Made by a program: the position numbers and the translations under genes
Assembly: GCF_905397435.1 (NCBI RefSeq)
Contig: NZ_CAJPVI010000070.1
Coordinates: 1-38,393 of the forward strand
Reading direction: 5' to 3'
Source of the DNA: Cupriavidus numazuensis
GTDB taxonomy: Bacteria; Pseudomonadota; Gammaproteobacteria; Burkholderiales; Burkholderiaceae
DNA: 38,393 nucleotides
The notes under the pieces: generated by a model
Databases searched by the model: none
Told to the model about the DNA's origin: nothing
The model's input: only the letters and a program-made list of their open reading frames with translations
Shown here: one piece after another, positions 16,928-25,393 of the stretch
Position numbering within the stretch: position 1 is the stretch's first letter
Layout of the letters: the number at the start of each line of letters is the position of its first letter

Positions 16928-17112
16928 GAATATCCTCCTCACGTGCCACGTCACGTTTTCTTAATGACAGGGCCGCTTTGGCATGAACTCCCACATGGTT
17001 GTGTCGAAACCGGGACAGTCGAGCTGCCACTGTGGTTTGCGCAACCGTCAGTCGTGCACGAGCAGCGCATCGGCGGTCACCCACGCGCCCCGAGTCAGCT
17101 TGGCGGGTGGCC

Positions 17113-17973
17113 TCATAAGGCGTTGAGCGGAATCTTCAGATAGCGAACTCCATTCGCCTCGGGCGGAGGCAACTCACCGGCACGAATATTGACTTGCACC
17201 GCCGGCAATATCAGCGTCGGCATTGCCAGGGTTGCATCACGCGCCTGACGCATGCCCACAAACTGCTCCTCGCTGACACCGTCGTGTACATGGATGTTGC
17301 ATTTCCGCTGCTCACCCACCGTGGTCTCCCACGCTGGCCCGCGCCCTTCTGGCGGATAGTCGTGGCACATGAACAATCGCGTGTCACCCGGGAGGTCCAG
17401 CAGCTTGCGGATGGAGTGATACAACGCGTGTGCATCCCCTCCGGGGAAGTCGCAACGGGCAGTGCCGACGTCAGGCATGAATAGCGTGTCGCCAACAAAG
17501 ACGGCATTCCCGAACTGGTATGCCATGTCCGCTGGTGTATGCCCGGGCACGTGAATGGCCTTGCCGGTAAGCCCACCGATGGAAAACGCCTCGCCGTCCT
17601 CGAACAGGTGGTCAAACTGTGAACCGTCAAGGCGGAACCCGGGCTCCAGGTTGAAGAGCTCCTTGAACACGCCCTGCACGCGACAGATGTTCCGGCCGAT
17701 GGCGATGCGGCCACCCAACTGCCGCTTGAGGTAAGGCGCCGCAGAGAGGTGGTCGGCGTGCGCATGTGTCTCGAGAATCCATTGGACGCGCAGGTCATGC
17801 TCGCGGACGAATGCGATGACCTTATCGGCGCTTGTCGTGGAGGTCCGACCTGATTTGGGGTCGTAGTCCAGCACCGAGTCGATGACCGCGCACTCGCGGT
17901 GCTCCGCTTGATAAACCACGTAGGTCACGGTCCAGGTCGCCGGGTCGAAGAGCGGCTGAATGGTCGGTTGCAT
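17113..17973 (-). CDS. MBL-fold persulfide dioxygenase-like hydrolase (first copy)
   Basis: 286 residues from the ATG at 17973, preceded by AAGGAGG. The metal site motif THAHADHLSAA, then HVPGHTPADMAY and VGDTLFMPDVGTARCDFPGGDA, are those of the ETHE1/Blh-type persulfide dioxygenase group, which oxidises glutathione persulfide to sulfite with a single non-haem iron. It diverges from the SqrR/BigR-like repressor gene, with the operator in the shared 82-bp gap, the arrangement seen for Blh and BigR. It is a close paralogue of the enzyme at 25394 (similar over the full length, same C-terminal GVRYLKIPLNAL/GIRYLKIPLNAL). Confidence 0.87.
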   Translation of the reverse strand: MQPTIQPLFDPATWTVTYVVYQAEHRECAVIDSVLDYDPKSGRTSTTSADKVIAFVREHDLRVQWILETHAHADHLSAAPYLKRQLGGRIAIGRNICRVQGVFKELFNLEPGFRLDGSQFDHLFEDGEAFSIGGLTGKAIHVPGHTPADMAYQFGNAVFVGDTLFMPDVGTARCDFPGGDAHALYHSIRKLLDLPGDTRLFMCHDYPPEGRGPAWETTVGEQRKCNIHVHDGVSEEQFVGMRQARDATLAMPTLILPAVQVNIRAGELPPPEANGVRYLKIPLNAL

Positions 17974-18001
17974 GCTCGCCTCCTTGGATGTAGACATTCT
18001 A

Positions 18002-18037
18002 TTCACACACATTTTATTGTTCAATATACTATTGGAT
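18002..18037 (+). promoter_or_regulatory. Promoter and operator of the sulfur-responsive repressor
   Basis: TTCACA (18002-18007) and TATACT (18025-18030) are spaced by 17 bp, a near-consensus sigma-70 promoter for the ArsR gene. CAATATACTATTG (18022-18034) is a perfect 5-bp inverted repeat over the -10 box and is the likely operator. Leftward, TAAAAT (18016-18011) could be the -10 box of the dioxygenase gene, so one operator could close both promoters. Confidence 0.7.
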
Positions 18038-18055
18038 AATGAAGTGTAGACGACC

Positions 18056-18394
18056 ATGAACCAGCCACACCCAACTATCGACCTCACCACCATGCAAGCG
18101 GCTGCGGCAAACGCCTGCGCCCTGCTTAAGGTGCTCGCCAATCCGGACCGCCTGCTGCTGATGTGCCAGCTTTCACAAGGCGAACTGTCTGTCGGCGAGC
18201 TGGAGGCGCAACTCGGGATCCGGCAGCCGACGCTGTCCCAGCAGCTTGCGGTGCTGCGCGAGAACGGCCTGGTGGCGACGCGCCGCGACGGCAAGAACAT
18301 TTTTTATTCGGTGGCTAGCGCACAGGCGCTTGCAGTCATGACGGTGCTTTATGAACAGTTCTGTGCTGACACCTCGGGAAGAGCAACATGCTGA
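18056..18394 (+). CDS. ArsR-family persulfide-responsive repressor (SqrR/BigR-like)
   Basis: 112 residues with a winged helix-turn-helix (about 25-95; ANPDRLLLMCQL, then LGIRQPTLSQQLAVLRENGLV and RRDGKNIFYSV). Cys37 and Cys103 are spaced by 66 residues, exactly as Cys41 and Cys107 of Rhodobacter capsulatus SqrR, which form a tetrasulfide with reactive sulfur. Cys21 and Cys112 are additional. It is expected to release DNA when persulfides accumulate. It diverges from a persulfide dioxygenase gene, over an operator at 18022-18034, and overlaps the next transporter gene by 7 bp, so it heads a sulfur operon. Confidence 0.88.
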   Translation: MNQPHPTIDLTTMQAAAANACALLKVLANPDRLLLMCQLSQGELSVGELEAQLGIRQPTLSQQLAVLRENGLVATRRDGKNIFYSVASAQALAVMTVLYEQFCADTSGRATC

Positions 18395-18822
18395 TCGACC
18401 TCGCTAACTTCACGCCCGGCCTGTCCCTGGCTGGCGGACTTGTCATCGGCGCGGCCGCAGCCGTCCTGGTGCTGTTCAACGGACGGATTGCCGGCATCAG
18501 CGGCATTCTTGGCGGCCTGCTCAGCCTGCCACGCTCCGATATGGCCTGGCGCGTGACCTTCCTCGCAGGTCTGATTGGCGCTCCCATCATTGCGGGCCTG
18601 CTCGGCAAGCCCGCGGTTGCGGATATCCAGGCGAGCTGGGGCCAAGTCCTGGTCGCCGGCTTACTGGTTGGACTCGGCACCCGCTACGCCAGTGGCTGTA
18701 CCAGCGGCCACGGTGTCTGCGGCATCTCGCGCGGCTCCATCCGCTCGCTGGTCGCCACCCTGACTTTCATGGCGGCGGGATTCCTTACCGTGTTCGTGCA
18801 GCGGCACTTGATTGGAGCCTGA
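18388..18822 (+). CDS. YeeE/YedE half-transporter, first subunit
   Basis: 144 residues with about four hydrophobic helices. The signature SGCTSGHGVCGISRGS (about 107-122) is that of YeeE/YedE (DUF395) proteins, whose Cys residues relay thiosulfate or persulfide through the membrane. Half-size pairs of this type (PmpA/PmpB) sit next to sulfur-oxidation genes. It begins inside the repressor gene (7-bp overlap) and is followed at once by its partner half, so the two probably assemble as a heterodimer in the inner membrane. Confidence 0.87.
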   Translation: MLIDLANFTPGLSLAGGLVIGAAAAVLVLFNGRIAGISGILGGLLSLPRSDMAWRVTFLAGLIGAPIIAGLLGKPAVADIQASWGQVLVAGLLVGLGTRYASGCTSGHGVCGISRGSIRSLVATLTFMAAGFLTVFVQRHLIGA

Positions 18823-18823
18823 T

Positions 18824-19255
18824 ATGACCGCCATTACCGCACTGCTTGCGGGTCTGCTCTTCGGCGTCGGCCTGATGGTCTCCGGCATGGCCAACCCGGC
18901 CAAGGTACTAGGCTTTCTCGATCTCGCCGGATCCTGGGACCCGTCCCTCGCGTTTGTCATGGTCGGTGCCATCGCCGTCGGTACCGTCGCCTTCGTGGTG
19001 GCGAAGCGGCGCCGGCGATCTTTCCTCGGGCTCCCCGTGCAACTGCCGGCCAGCACGACTATCACTCCGCGACTCGTGCTGGGCAGTGCCGCGTTCGGTG
19101 TCGGTTGGGGGCTTGCCGGTTTTTGTCCGGGGCCCGCGCTGGTGGCCCTGGGGGCGGGATACCCGAAGGCCGTGGGCTTTGTCGCCGCCATGCTGGCAGG
19201 CATGCTCGTCTTCGAAGTTCTTGAGCGGGCGAAGTCGAGCCTGCAGCGCGCCTGA
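18824..19255 (+). CDS. YeeE/YedE half-transporter, second subunit
   Basis: 143 residues with about four membrane helices. It carries the second YeeE/YedE signature, GVGWGLAGFCPGPALVALG, with a conserved Cys, and LMVSGMANPAKVLGFLDLAG near the N-terminus. The ATG at 18824 has GGAG (18815-18818) before it, one base after the stop of the first half. The pair forms the two halves of a full-length sulfur-compound permease. Downstream is the TauE/SafE gene. Confidence 0.87.
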   Translation: MTAITALLAGLLFGVGLMVSGMANPAKVLGFLDLAGSWDPSLAFVMVGAIAVGTVAFVVAKRRRRSFLGLPVQLPASTTITPRLVLGSAAFGVGWGLAGFCPGPALVALGAGYPKAVGFVAAMLAGMLVFEVLERAKSSLQRA

Positions 19256-19298
19256 GCAGCAGCCACCGATTGAACGACTGCTGGAAAATGTTGGAAAC

Positions 19299-20120
19299 AT
19301 GGACATCATCATTGCCACCAGCGCGCTACTTGGCGCTGTTGTCGGCCTCATCCTTGCGCTGACCGGCGCAGGGGGCGCCATTCTCGCAGTTCCTCTACTA
19401 CTTTTTGGTCTGCAGTTGCGCGTGACGGAGGCTGCGCCGGTCGCGCTGCTCGCGGTGGGCTTGTCTGCGGCCGTAGGCGCTGTACTTGGACTGCGCGCAG
19501 GCATTGTGCGTTACCGCGCTGCCATGCTGATGGCGGCAGCCGGTACATTGTTCTCACCCATCGGATTATGGTTCGCACATCGTCTCCCGAACGGACCGCT
19601 GACGCTGCTGTTTGCGGTCGTGTTGGCCTTCGTGGCATTAAGGATGTTCAGACAGGCAACCGGGAGCAAGTTGGAACCTGCAGCCGGAGCCAGCCAATCA
19701 ACGCACCCCTGCCAACTGGATGACCGCACCGGTCGCTTTGTCTGGACCGCCTCCTGCACACGTGCGCTTGCGCTGTCGGGTGTAGGCGCCGGCTTTCTCT
19801 CCGGTTTGCTTGGCGTCGGCGGCGGCTTCGTCATTGTTCCAGCCCTGAAGAAGGCGACCAACGCCCCGGTGCATGCCATCGTGGCGACGTCCCTCGCAGT
19901 CATCACACTGGTTTCCGCTTCCGGCGTCATTTCGACAGCGATTGCCGGGCGCATGAACTGGCAGGTTGGTGTGCCATTTGCGGCAGGTGCCATGGCTGCC
20001 ATGTTAGGGGGCAGGCTCGTTGCCAGCCGGCTAAGCGGCCACAGGCTGCAACAAGGTTTTGCAGTGGTCGCCGGCCTGATTGCCGTCGGTATGTTCGCGA
20101 AAGTGGCCATGGCCGCCTGA
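19299..20120 (+). CDS. TauE/SafE family membrane transporter
   Basis: 273 residues with about eight hydrophobic helices in two repeats. The first repeat motif is ALTGAGGAILAVPLLLFGL and the second GFLSGLLGVGGGFVIVPAL, the pair typical of TauE/SafE (DUF81). Members export sulfite or sulfonates or similar anions. In a cluster that makes sulfite from persulfide, sulfite export is the natural role, which is inference. It starts 43 bp after the YeeE/YedE pair on the same strand and is followed after 55 bp by tsdA. Confidence 0.87.
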   Translation: MDIIIATSALLGAVVGLILALTGAGGAILAVPLLLFGLQLRVTEAAPVALLAVGLSAAVGAVLGLRAGIVRYRAAMLMAAAGTLFSPIGLWFAHRLPNGPLTLLFAVVLAFVALRMFRQATGSKLEPAAGASQSTHPCQLDDRTGRFVWTASCTRALALSGVGAGFLSGLLGVGGGFVIVPALKKATNAPVHAIVATSLAVITLVSASGVISTAIAGRMNWQVGVPFAAGAMAAMLGGRLVASRLSGHRLQQGFAVVAGLIAVGMFAKVAMAA

Positions 20121-20175
20121 TTCGAACACCAAAGCGAACAGATTCGCCGATACAACGATTCCTGAGGAGACACTC

Positions 20176-20994
20176 GTGAACACAATCAAGCTGCGTACTT
20201 TTACTCTGGCAGTGCTGGCAGCCGCCAGTGCGCCAGCACTAGCTCAATCGCAGACAGTGTCCATGCCAGTGCCGGACGAAGCCTCGATTCCAAAGGGACC
20301 AATGGGTGATGCCGTCAAGCGCGGCAAGGCACTGCTCACTGATACCCGCAAGCAACTACCAAGCAATGTCGGTAATGGCCTGAACTGTACGAGCTGTCAC
20401 CTGAATGCTGGGACAACCGCTTATGCATCGCCTTGGGTCGGCCTCGCCGGCGCCTTTCCGGAGTACCGGTCGCGTAGTGGAAAAGTCATCTCGTTGCAAG
20501 AACGTATCAACGACTGCTTCCAGCGCTCGATGAACGGCAAGCCACTGGCGTTCGACTCGTCAGACATGAATGCCATCATGGCTTATATGAAGTGGCTGTC
20601 GACGGGAGTTCCGACCGGCACGAATGTGGCCGGAAGAGGCTTCGAGAAGATTGATATGTCACTGAAGCCGGACCCAGTCCATGGTAAGAGCGTTTACACC
20701 GCGCAATGCGCGTCCTGCCATGGCGCCGAAGGGCAAGGCACGAAGAACCCGCAAGGCGGCTACATCTTCCCACCGGTCTGGGGTAAGGACTCTTTCAACG
20801 TGGGTGCAGGGATGGCGCGCTTGTACACCGCTGCAGCGTTCGTGAAGCACAACATGCCGCTTGGCCGGGGCGGATCGCTTTCAGCGCAGGACGCCGTCGA
20901 TGTTGCCGCCTACTTTACACAGCAGCCGCGACCCGACTATGCAGCCAGGGTCAACGACTGGCCGAGGCTGTGTGAAAACGCGCCATTCGCCTAG
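20176..20994 (+). CDS. tsdA: Thiosulfate dehydrogenase (dihaem cytochrome c), C-terminus replaced by IS insertion
   Basis: 272 residues from a GTG at 20176 with GAGGAGA before it. A Sec signal peptide ends in ALA (about residue 23). Haem motifs are CTSCH (71-75) and CASCH (178-182). Cys114 in RINDCFQRSMNGKPL matches the unusual Cys haem ligand of TsdA, which couples two thiosulfates to tetrathionate in the periplasm. After Trp262-Pro263 the reading frame runs into an IS element and ends with RLCENAPFA. Joining the flanks across the IS restores PKGDKPKDAR and a stop, so the native gene continued at 22628. The catalytic core is intact; whether the altered tail is tolerated is not known. Confidence 0.9.
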   Translation: MNTIKLRTFTLAVLAAASAPALAQSQTVSMPVPDEASIPKGPMGDAVKRGKALLTDTRKQLPSNVGNGLNCTSCHLNAGTTAYASPWVGLAGAFPEYRSRSGKVISLQERINDCFQRSMNGKPLAFDSSDMNAIMAYMKWLSTGVPTGTNVAGRGFEKIDMSLKPDPVHGKSVYTAQCASCHGAEGQGTKNPQGGYIFPPVWGKDSFNVGAGMARLYTAAAFVKHNMPLGRGGSLSAQDAVDVAAYFTQQPRPDYAARVNDWPRLCENAPFA

Positions 20995-22623
20995 ACTGAG
21001 TCAACGCATTCAGTAGGAGTGGCCGGATGAAGCGATTTATAGAAGGCGAAGACCGCTCGCAGGTCACTCTACTACCTGAATGCCTCGACGATTTCATTGG
21101 CGAGGACAACCCGATCAGGATTGTTGATGCGTTCGTAGATGAGCTCGATCTTGCCGATCTCGGGTTCGAAGGGGTAAATCCGTCGGACACAGGTCGTCCC
21201 TCCTATCATCCCGCCGTACTTCTGAAGATCTATGTCTATGGCTACCTCAACCAGATTCAGTCGAGTCGACGACTGGAGCGGGAATGCGGACGAAATCTGG
21301 AGCTGATGTGGCTGACCGGTCGACTTGCTCCGGATTTCAAAACCATTGCGGAGTTCAGGCGCAGCAACGGCACGGGCATTCGCAACGTATGCCGGCGATT
21401 CGTGATGCTGTGTCGGGATCTAAAGCTGTTCACGCAAGCTGTTGTGGCCGTCGACAGTAGCAAGTTCAAGGCGGTCAATAGCCGCGATCGTAACTTCACG
21501 CCAAATAAGATCGAGAAGCGCCAGCAGCAGATTGAGCAGAGCATTCAGCGCTATTTGGACGCACTGGAAACTGCAGATCGCACGCAGCCGCCTGAGGTCG
21601 AAGCGAAAACTACAAGACTGAGAGAATAGATTGGCAAGTTGCGCGAGCAGATGCGAAATCTGGACGGCACCGCAGAATCACTTCAGAGCATCCCCGATAG
21701 GCAGATGTCTCTGACGGACCCCGACGCACGCTCGATGATTTCGCAGGCAAAAGGTACTGGGGTGGTGGGATACAACGTCCAGGTAGCTGTCGATGCGAAG
21801 CATCACTTGATCGTCGCTCATGAAGTCACGAACATAGGCAGTGACCGGTCGCAGTTGAGCAAGATGGCTCAGGCGGCTCGTGATGCCATGGGAAGGAAGA
21901 AGATCAAGGTCATGGCCGATCGCGGCTATTTCAATGCCCCCGAGATTAAGTTATGCGCAGACGCCGACATTGAGGCATTCGTGCCTAAAACGGCAACTTC
22001 AAGTGCAAAGGCTCACGGACGATTCGATCGTGCCGACTTCATCTACATGGCTCGATCCGATGAATATCTATGCCCGGCTGGCCAGCGCGCAATCTACAGA
22101 TTTAGCTCGATTGAGCGTGGCGGGTTGAACCTGCGAGCGTATTGGAGCAGTGCATGTCCCAACTGCTCAATCAAGGCCCAGTGCACGCCGTCTGATTACC
22201 GCCGCATCCGCCGCTGGGAGCACGACGTCGTACTCGAAGCAATGCAGCGGCGGCTGGATCGACAGCCGGACGCAATGACGCTGAGACGTCGAACGGTCGA
22301 GCATGTCTTCGGCACGCTTAAACACTGGATGGGCTCAACACACTTCCTGACGCGCCGAATCGGCAACGTTTCAACCGAGATGAGCTTGCAGGTGCTTGCT
22401 TACAATCTGAAGCGCGTCATCAAGATACTAGGATTCTCGAAAATGATGAGAGCTATGAAGTTAGTCGGCGCCTGATCAAGGGCGACGAGCAGAACTCGCC
22501 TTCTGCGACGATCAGACTCCTCATTCGTTTCCAATGTGCGATTGAGCCTCGACCGCCGATTACACGGCAACATCGTGTTGCATCGTCCCCGTCGCGCTCA
22601 ATTCGAGCTTTCTACACAGCCTC
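20964..22623 (+). mobile_element. IS1182-family insertion sequence within the end of tsdA
   Basis: The left end starts GAGGCTGTGTGAAAAC (20964 onward). The complement of the right end starts GAGGCTGTGTAGAAAG (ending 22623). The first 10 bp are identical. Both ends are flanked by GGCC (20960-20963 and 22624-22627), a 4-bp target duplication in a palindromic target. The element is about 1660 bp, and its ends lie inside the tsdA reading frame. It carries one transposase frame, broken by a stop codon. Local base use is visibly less GC-rich than its neighbours. Confidence 0.88.
21027..22475 (+). pseudogene. IS1182-family transposase with internal in-frame stop
   Basis: The first part (21027-21629) gives MKRFIEGEDRSQVTLLPE through YHPAVLLKIYVYGYLNQIQSSRRLERECGRN to LRE and a TAG stop. 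The same frame continues from 21630 (IGKLREQMRNLDG) to 22475. The downstream part holds DRGYFNAPEIK and the C-terminal REHVFGTLK-type motif (RRTVEHVFGTLKHWMGSTHF), typical of IS1182 transposases. Full length would be about 482 residues. The single stop is in a coiled-coil linker; the family normally has a charged residue there, so a Lys codon AAG changed to TAG is the simplest cause. The element is therefore probably immobile unless helped in trans or read through. Confidence 0.88.
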
Positions 22624-22627
22624 GGCC

Positions 22628-22658
22628 AAAAGGCGACAAACCGAAGGACGCGCGGTAG
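22628..22658 (+). other. Displaced 3' end of tsdA
   Basis: After the right IS end and the GGCC copy, the sequence continues in the tsdA frame as KGDKPKDAR and stop TAG (22656-22658), which fits the NDWPKG-type ending of TsdA proteins. It is no longer attached to a start. The stretch 22659-22745 holds no recognised element. Confidence 0.8.
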
Positions 22659-22745
22659 CCGCAAAACCATCGCTTATCCTCGCAAGGAATTGCGGCCGTT
22701 GACCGAGTCCTCCGCATTGTGTTTGGACCGGTTCGAACGGCCACT

Positions 22746-23606
22746 CTAATAGGGCAGGCCTTCTTCAATGGGTAGGGATGGGTCCCTGGACCACTCGTTC
22801 CAGGAGCCAAGATATAGCCGCACATCTTTGATACCAGCCTCCTCCAGCGCGACAAAGGTATTGGAAGCGCGCGCTCCTTTGAAGCAGAAGACCACAACGG
22901 GTGTGTCGGGGCGAATTCCGACAGTGGCGCACTCAGCGAGAATTTCCGCTGGGGACTTGAACATTTGGCCAGCGTGGGTCGGCTTCATCATGCGATACCA
23001 CTCGAGCCAGACTGAACCGGGAATGCGGCCTTTTCGCGGACAGAAGTCCTTGCCATAAGGGGATGAACTCTCCCCAATCCACTCATCGACATCGCGTACG
23101 TCGAGTTTCACTACGTGCGCGTCTGCGACCGCCTTCTTCATCTCGGTCACATCGACTAGGATCCTGCTTCCAGCCGTTCCATAAGGGAACGAGACCGGTG
23201 ACGGCATAGGGACTTCGGTTGCGCTTGGTAACGCCGCCGCCCGCCATGCGCTGTAGCCACCATGGAGCACCTTGATTTTGTCCCGAGGATAGCCAAGATA
23301 GCGAAGCAGTACGTAGCCTCGACATGACTGTCCGAAGCCTGTTGTCATGGACTGCTCATAAATGACCGCAGTTTCTTTCCCGGATAGGCCAGCCTTGGCA
23401 AACGCATCAGTGAATGTTTCGCGCAGGGCGGCCAATCCCTGGGGCGTGGTGCTCGCCAGGTAAGTAAATATCTCGTGGATATTGACCGCCCCGGGCAAGT
23501 GAGCTTCCGAGTAGCTTGCCGCGTCCCTCGTATCGACCAGGACCACGGGCTCGGCCTTTATTCTTGCCGCCAGTTCTTCAGGTGTAATGAGAACTCTCGA
23601 GTACAT
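22746..23606 (-). CDS. Sulfurtransferase with two rhodanese domains
   Basis: 286 residues from the ATG at 23606, which has GAGGGG before it. The N-terminal rhodanese domain (about 5-130) has the structural VDTRDAASYSEAHLPGA motif but no catalytic Cys in its loop. The C-terminal domain (about 145-280) has LDVRDVDEW and the active loop CFKGARA with Cys241. It transfers a sulfane sulfur from thiosulfate or persulfide to a thiol or cyanide. No signal peptide is seen, so it is cytoplasmic. A perfect FNR box lies upstream, so it is probably induced without oxygen. It converges with tsdA and follows fisR on the same strand. Confidence 0.88.
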   Translation of the reverse strand: MYSRVLITPEELAARIKAEPVVLVDTRDAASYSEAHLPGAVNIHEIFTYLASTTPQGLAALRETFTDAFAKAGLSGKETAVIYEQSMTTGFGQSCRGYVLLRYLGYPRDKIKVLHGGYSAWRAAALPSATEVPMPSPVSFPYGTAGSRILVDVTEMKKAVADAHVVKLDVRDVDEWIGESSSPYGKDFCPRKGRIPGSVWLEWYRMMKPTHAGQMFKSPAEILAECATVGIRPDTPVVVFCFKGARASNTFVALEEAGIKDVRLYLGSWNEWSRDPSLPIEEGLPY

Positions 23607-23734
23607 GACAAGCCCCTCGTTACGGTTGCCTCGCACATTCGTTTGCAAACACGACCACGCTTAATTGTCCTGGCGGTAAACCCCATCCACGAATGCCCGT
23701 GTGCGGTCCAGATGGGCAGGACAGCCGCAATGGT

Positions 23735-23782
23735 TGAGTGGAATCTATGTGAGGAGGGGCAGGCCACTTTGATGCTCATCAA
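23735..23782 (-). promoter_or_regulatory. Perfect FNR box upstream of the rhodanese gene
   Basis: TTGATGCTCATCAA (23769-23782) matches the consensus at all 10 conserved positions and is palindromic at its ends. TAGATT (23747-23742) is a possible -10 box, giving a start near 23735, 40 bp from the box centre. It points into the rhodanese gene and sits in the gap after fisR. Confidence 0.8.
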
Positions 23783-23861
23783 AGGAACGCGAACGAAAGG
23801 GCCGGCAGTACCTTTTCAGTGATCTGACAGAAAAGCAACAATGTGGCCCGCATCGGGCGGT

Positions 23862-25172
23862 TCAGCCGATGCCCAGGCTCTGTAGCCGGCGATAGAGCGT
23901 GCGCTCGCTCATGCCAAGGGCGCGGGCAAGTTCACGACGTGTGCCCTGGAACTGGCGGACCTGCTCGCGCAGCACTGCGTCGTCGCTCTCCCTGGCGCCT
24001 GCCATCCGGCGCTGGGCGACCGGCGCCATGCCCGCTTCCCCAATTCCTGGTGGGAGATCCTTGGCACGGATGACGCCGTCATCGGCGTACAGGCGGGCGC
24101 GATCGAGCACATTGCGCAGTTCGCGGATATTGCCCGGCCAATGGTACGCGCGCATCCGTGCCAGCGCTTCCGCGCTCAGGTGCAGCTGGTCCTTGGCCGC
24201 GCCGCCGCGCTGCAGGATCGACTCCGCCAGCAGCGGAATGTCGTCGAGCCGCTCGCGCAGCGCCGGCAGGCGGATCGGGAAAGCCGCAATCCGGAAATAC
24301 AAGTCCTGGCGGAACGATCCCTGGCTGACCATCTGCTCCAGCGGCTTGTGCGTGGCCGCGACCAGCCGGAAATCTGCCCGCCGCGTTTCCACGCTCCCCA
24401 CGCGGCGGTATGTGCCTGACTCGATCAGCCGCAGCAGCTTGACCTGCATCGACAGTGGCACATCGCCCATTTCGTCGAGGAACAGCGTGCCACCATCGGC
24501 GGTTTCGACCAGGCCGGGCTTGCGCGTGATCGCCCCAGTGAATGCGCCCTTCTCATAACCGAAGAGCTCGCTCTCGAACAGGGACTCGGTAAGGCCGGAG
24601 CAGTCCACCACGACGAACGGCCCGCTGGCGCGGCTGCTGGCCTCGTGCACCGCGCGCGCGAACATTTCCTTGCCTGTACCGGATTCGCCAAGCAACAGGA
24701 CCGGCAGCGAAGAAGGCGCCACGCGCTGCACGGCCTCCAGCGCGGTGTTGAATGCCTCCGAGCGGCCGACCAGCCCTTCCGCGCTCGGGCGGGCCGATGC
24801 GCTGCGCACCGTGCTCAGGCGCTCGACATAGGCGACGACCTGCTGGTCCTCATCAAGGATCGGGCGCAGTTCGACGTTCACATGTTCCGGACCGCGCGGC
24901 GTGTGGTGGATGTGCAGAACGCGGTCTGGGCCCCGTGTCTCGAACGCTTTGCGCATCGGGCAATGCTCGCCGGCCTGGTCGCACGGTACATCATAGCCAT
25001 GCGAAATCCGGTAGCAATGCTGACCGATATACGGGCGCTCGACGGCACCGAACTGACGGCGGTAGGCGGTGTTGGCTGCCAAGATGCGGTAGTCGGTATC
25101 GAGGACGATCATCGGTTCGCACTCGTGCTCCAAATAGGACAGGAGAGCCTGGAGAGTGGCTTGGCGATTCAT
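23862..25172 (-). CDS. fisR: Sigma-54 activator of sulfide oxidation (FisR-like)
   Basis: 436 residues counted from the ATG at 25172. An N-terminal sensor domain (about 1-120, PAS-like) contains Cys53, Cys64 and Cys71, the exact positions reported for FisR of Cupriavidus pinatubonensis, which are modified by sulfane sulfur. This match supports the chosen start. The AAA+ domain has Walker A GESGTGKE, the GAFTGA loop that contacts sigma-54, and a Fis-type helix-turn-helix at the end (MSERTLYRRLQSLG). It activates persulfide dioxygenase and SQR. It diverges from those genes and shares a 221-bp regulatory gap with a -24/-12 promoter. Confidence 0.9.
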   Translation of the reverse strand: MNRQATLQALLSYLEHECEPMIVLDTDYRILAANTAYRRQFGAVERPYIGQHCYRISHGYDVPCDQAGEHCPMRKAFETRGPDRVLHIHHTPRGPEHVNVELRPILDEDQQVVAYVERLSTVRSASARPSAEGLVGRSEAFNTALEAVQRVAPSSLPVLLLGESGTGKEMFARAVHEASSRASGPFVVVDCSGLTESLFESELFGYEKGAFTGAITRKPGLVETADGGTLFLDEMGDVPLSMQVKLLRLIESGTYRRVGSVETRRADFRLVAATHKPLEQMVSQGSFRQDLYFRIAAFPIRLPALRERLDDIPLLAESILQRGGAAKDQLHLSAEALARMRAYHWPGNIRELRNVLDRARLYADDGVIRAKDLPPGIGEAGMAPVAQRRMAGARESDDAVLREQVRQFQGTRRELARALGMSERTLYRRLQSLGIG

Positions 25173-25220
25173 GGGGTTTTTTGGGGGCTTTGGTTGAGGG
25201 CAGCTTGGGGGGCGCCGTTC

Positions 25221-25257
25221 TGCCAAATTCTGCCATGACTGCCAAGTGGCAGTGCCA
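25221..25257. repeat. Cluster of TGCCA repeats, probable FisR enhancer
   Basis: TGCCA occurs at 25221, 25231, 25240 and 25253, with the inverted TGGCA at 25247. ACTGCCAAGTGGCAGT (25238-25253) is a perfect 7-bp inverted repeat with a 2-bp spacer. The cluster lies about 100 bp upstream of a sigma-54 promoter, a normal enhancer distance, so it is a candidate FisR binding region. Confidence 0.6.
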
Positions 25258-25287
25258 CACTTTGCCCGGCGTTAGGCGAAATTGTTC

Positions 25288-25301
25288 TTGATCTGCATAA
25301 A
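25288..25301 (+). promoter_or_regulatory. FNR-like box in the fisR-pdo gap
   Basis: TTGATCTGCATAAA matches the FNR consensus at 9 of 10 positions. A TATAAA box at 25321-25326 is a good -10 candidate, giving a start near 25333, 38-39 bp from the box centre. It would add an oxygen-controlled promoter next to the sigma-54 promoter. It could instead act on fisR. Confidence 0.5.
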
Positions 25302-25338
25302 TCCAAGGAAATCAATAACTTATAAACCAAACCCTACT

Positions 25339-25353
25339 TGGCACGAGTCTTGA
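25339..25353 (+). promoter_or_regulatory. Sigma-54 (-24/-12) promoter of the second pdo-sqr operon
   Basis: TGGCACG-AGTC-TTGA has GG at 25340-25341 followed after 10 bases by GA in place of the usual GC of the -12 element. The spacing and the TGGCACG half fit the sigma-54 consensus, so a start near 25364 is expected, 30 bp before the pdo start codon. Confidence 0.75.
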
Positions 25354-25393
25354 GTAGTCAGCAGCAATCCTATCCTGACCCGCTTGAACACTC

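Noticed and set aside
18388..19255. Frameshifted or split full-length YeeE/YedE gene
   Set aside because: Each half has its own start with a ribosome binding site and its own signature; half-size pairs of this type are normal in sulfur clusters.
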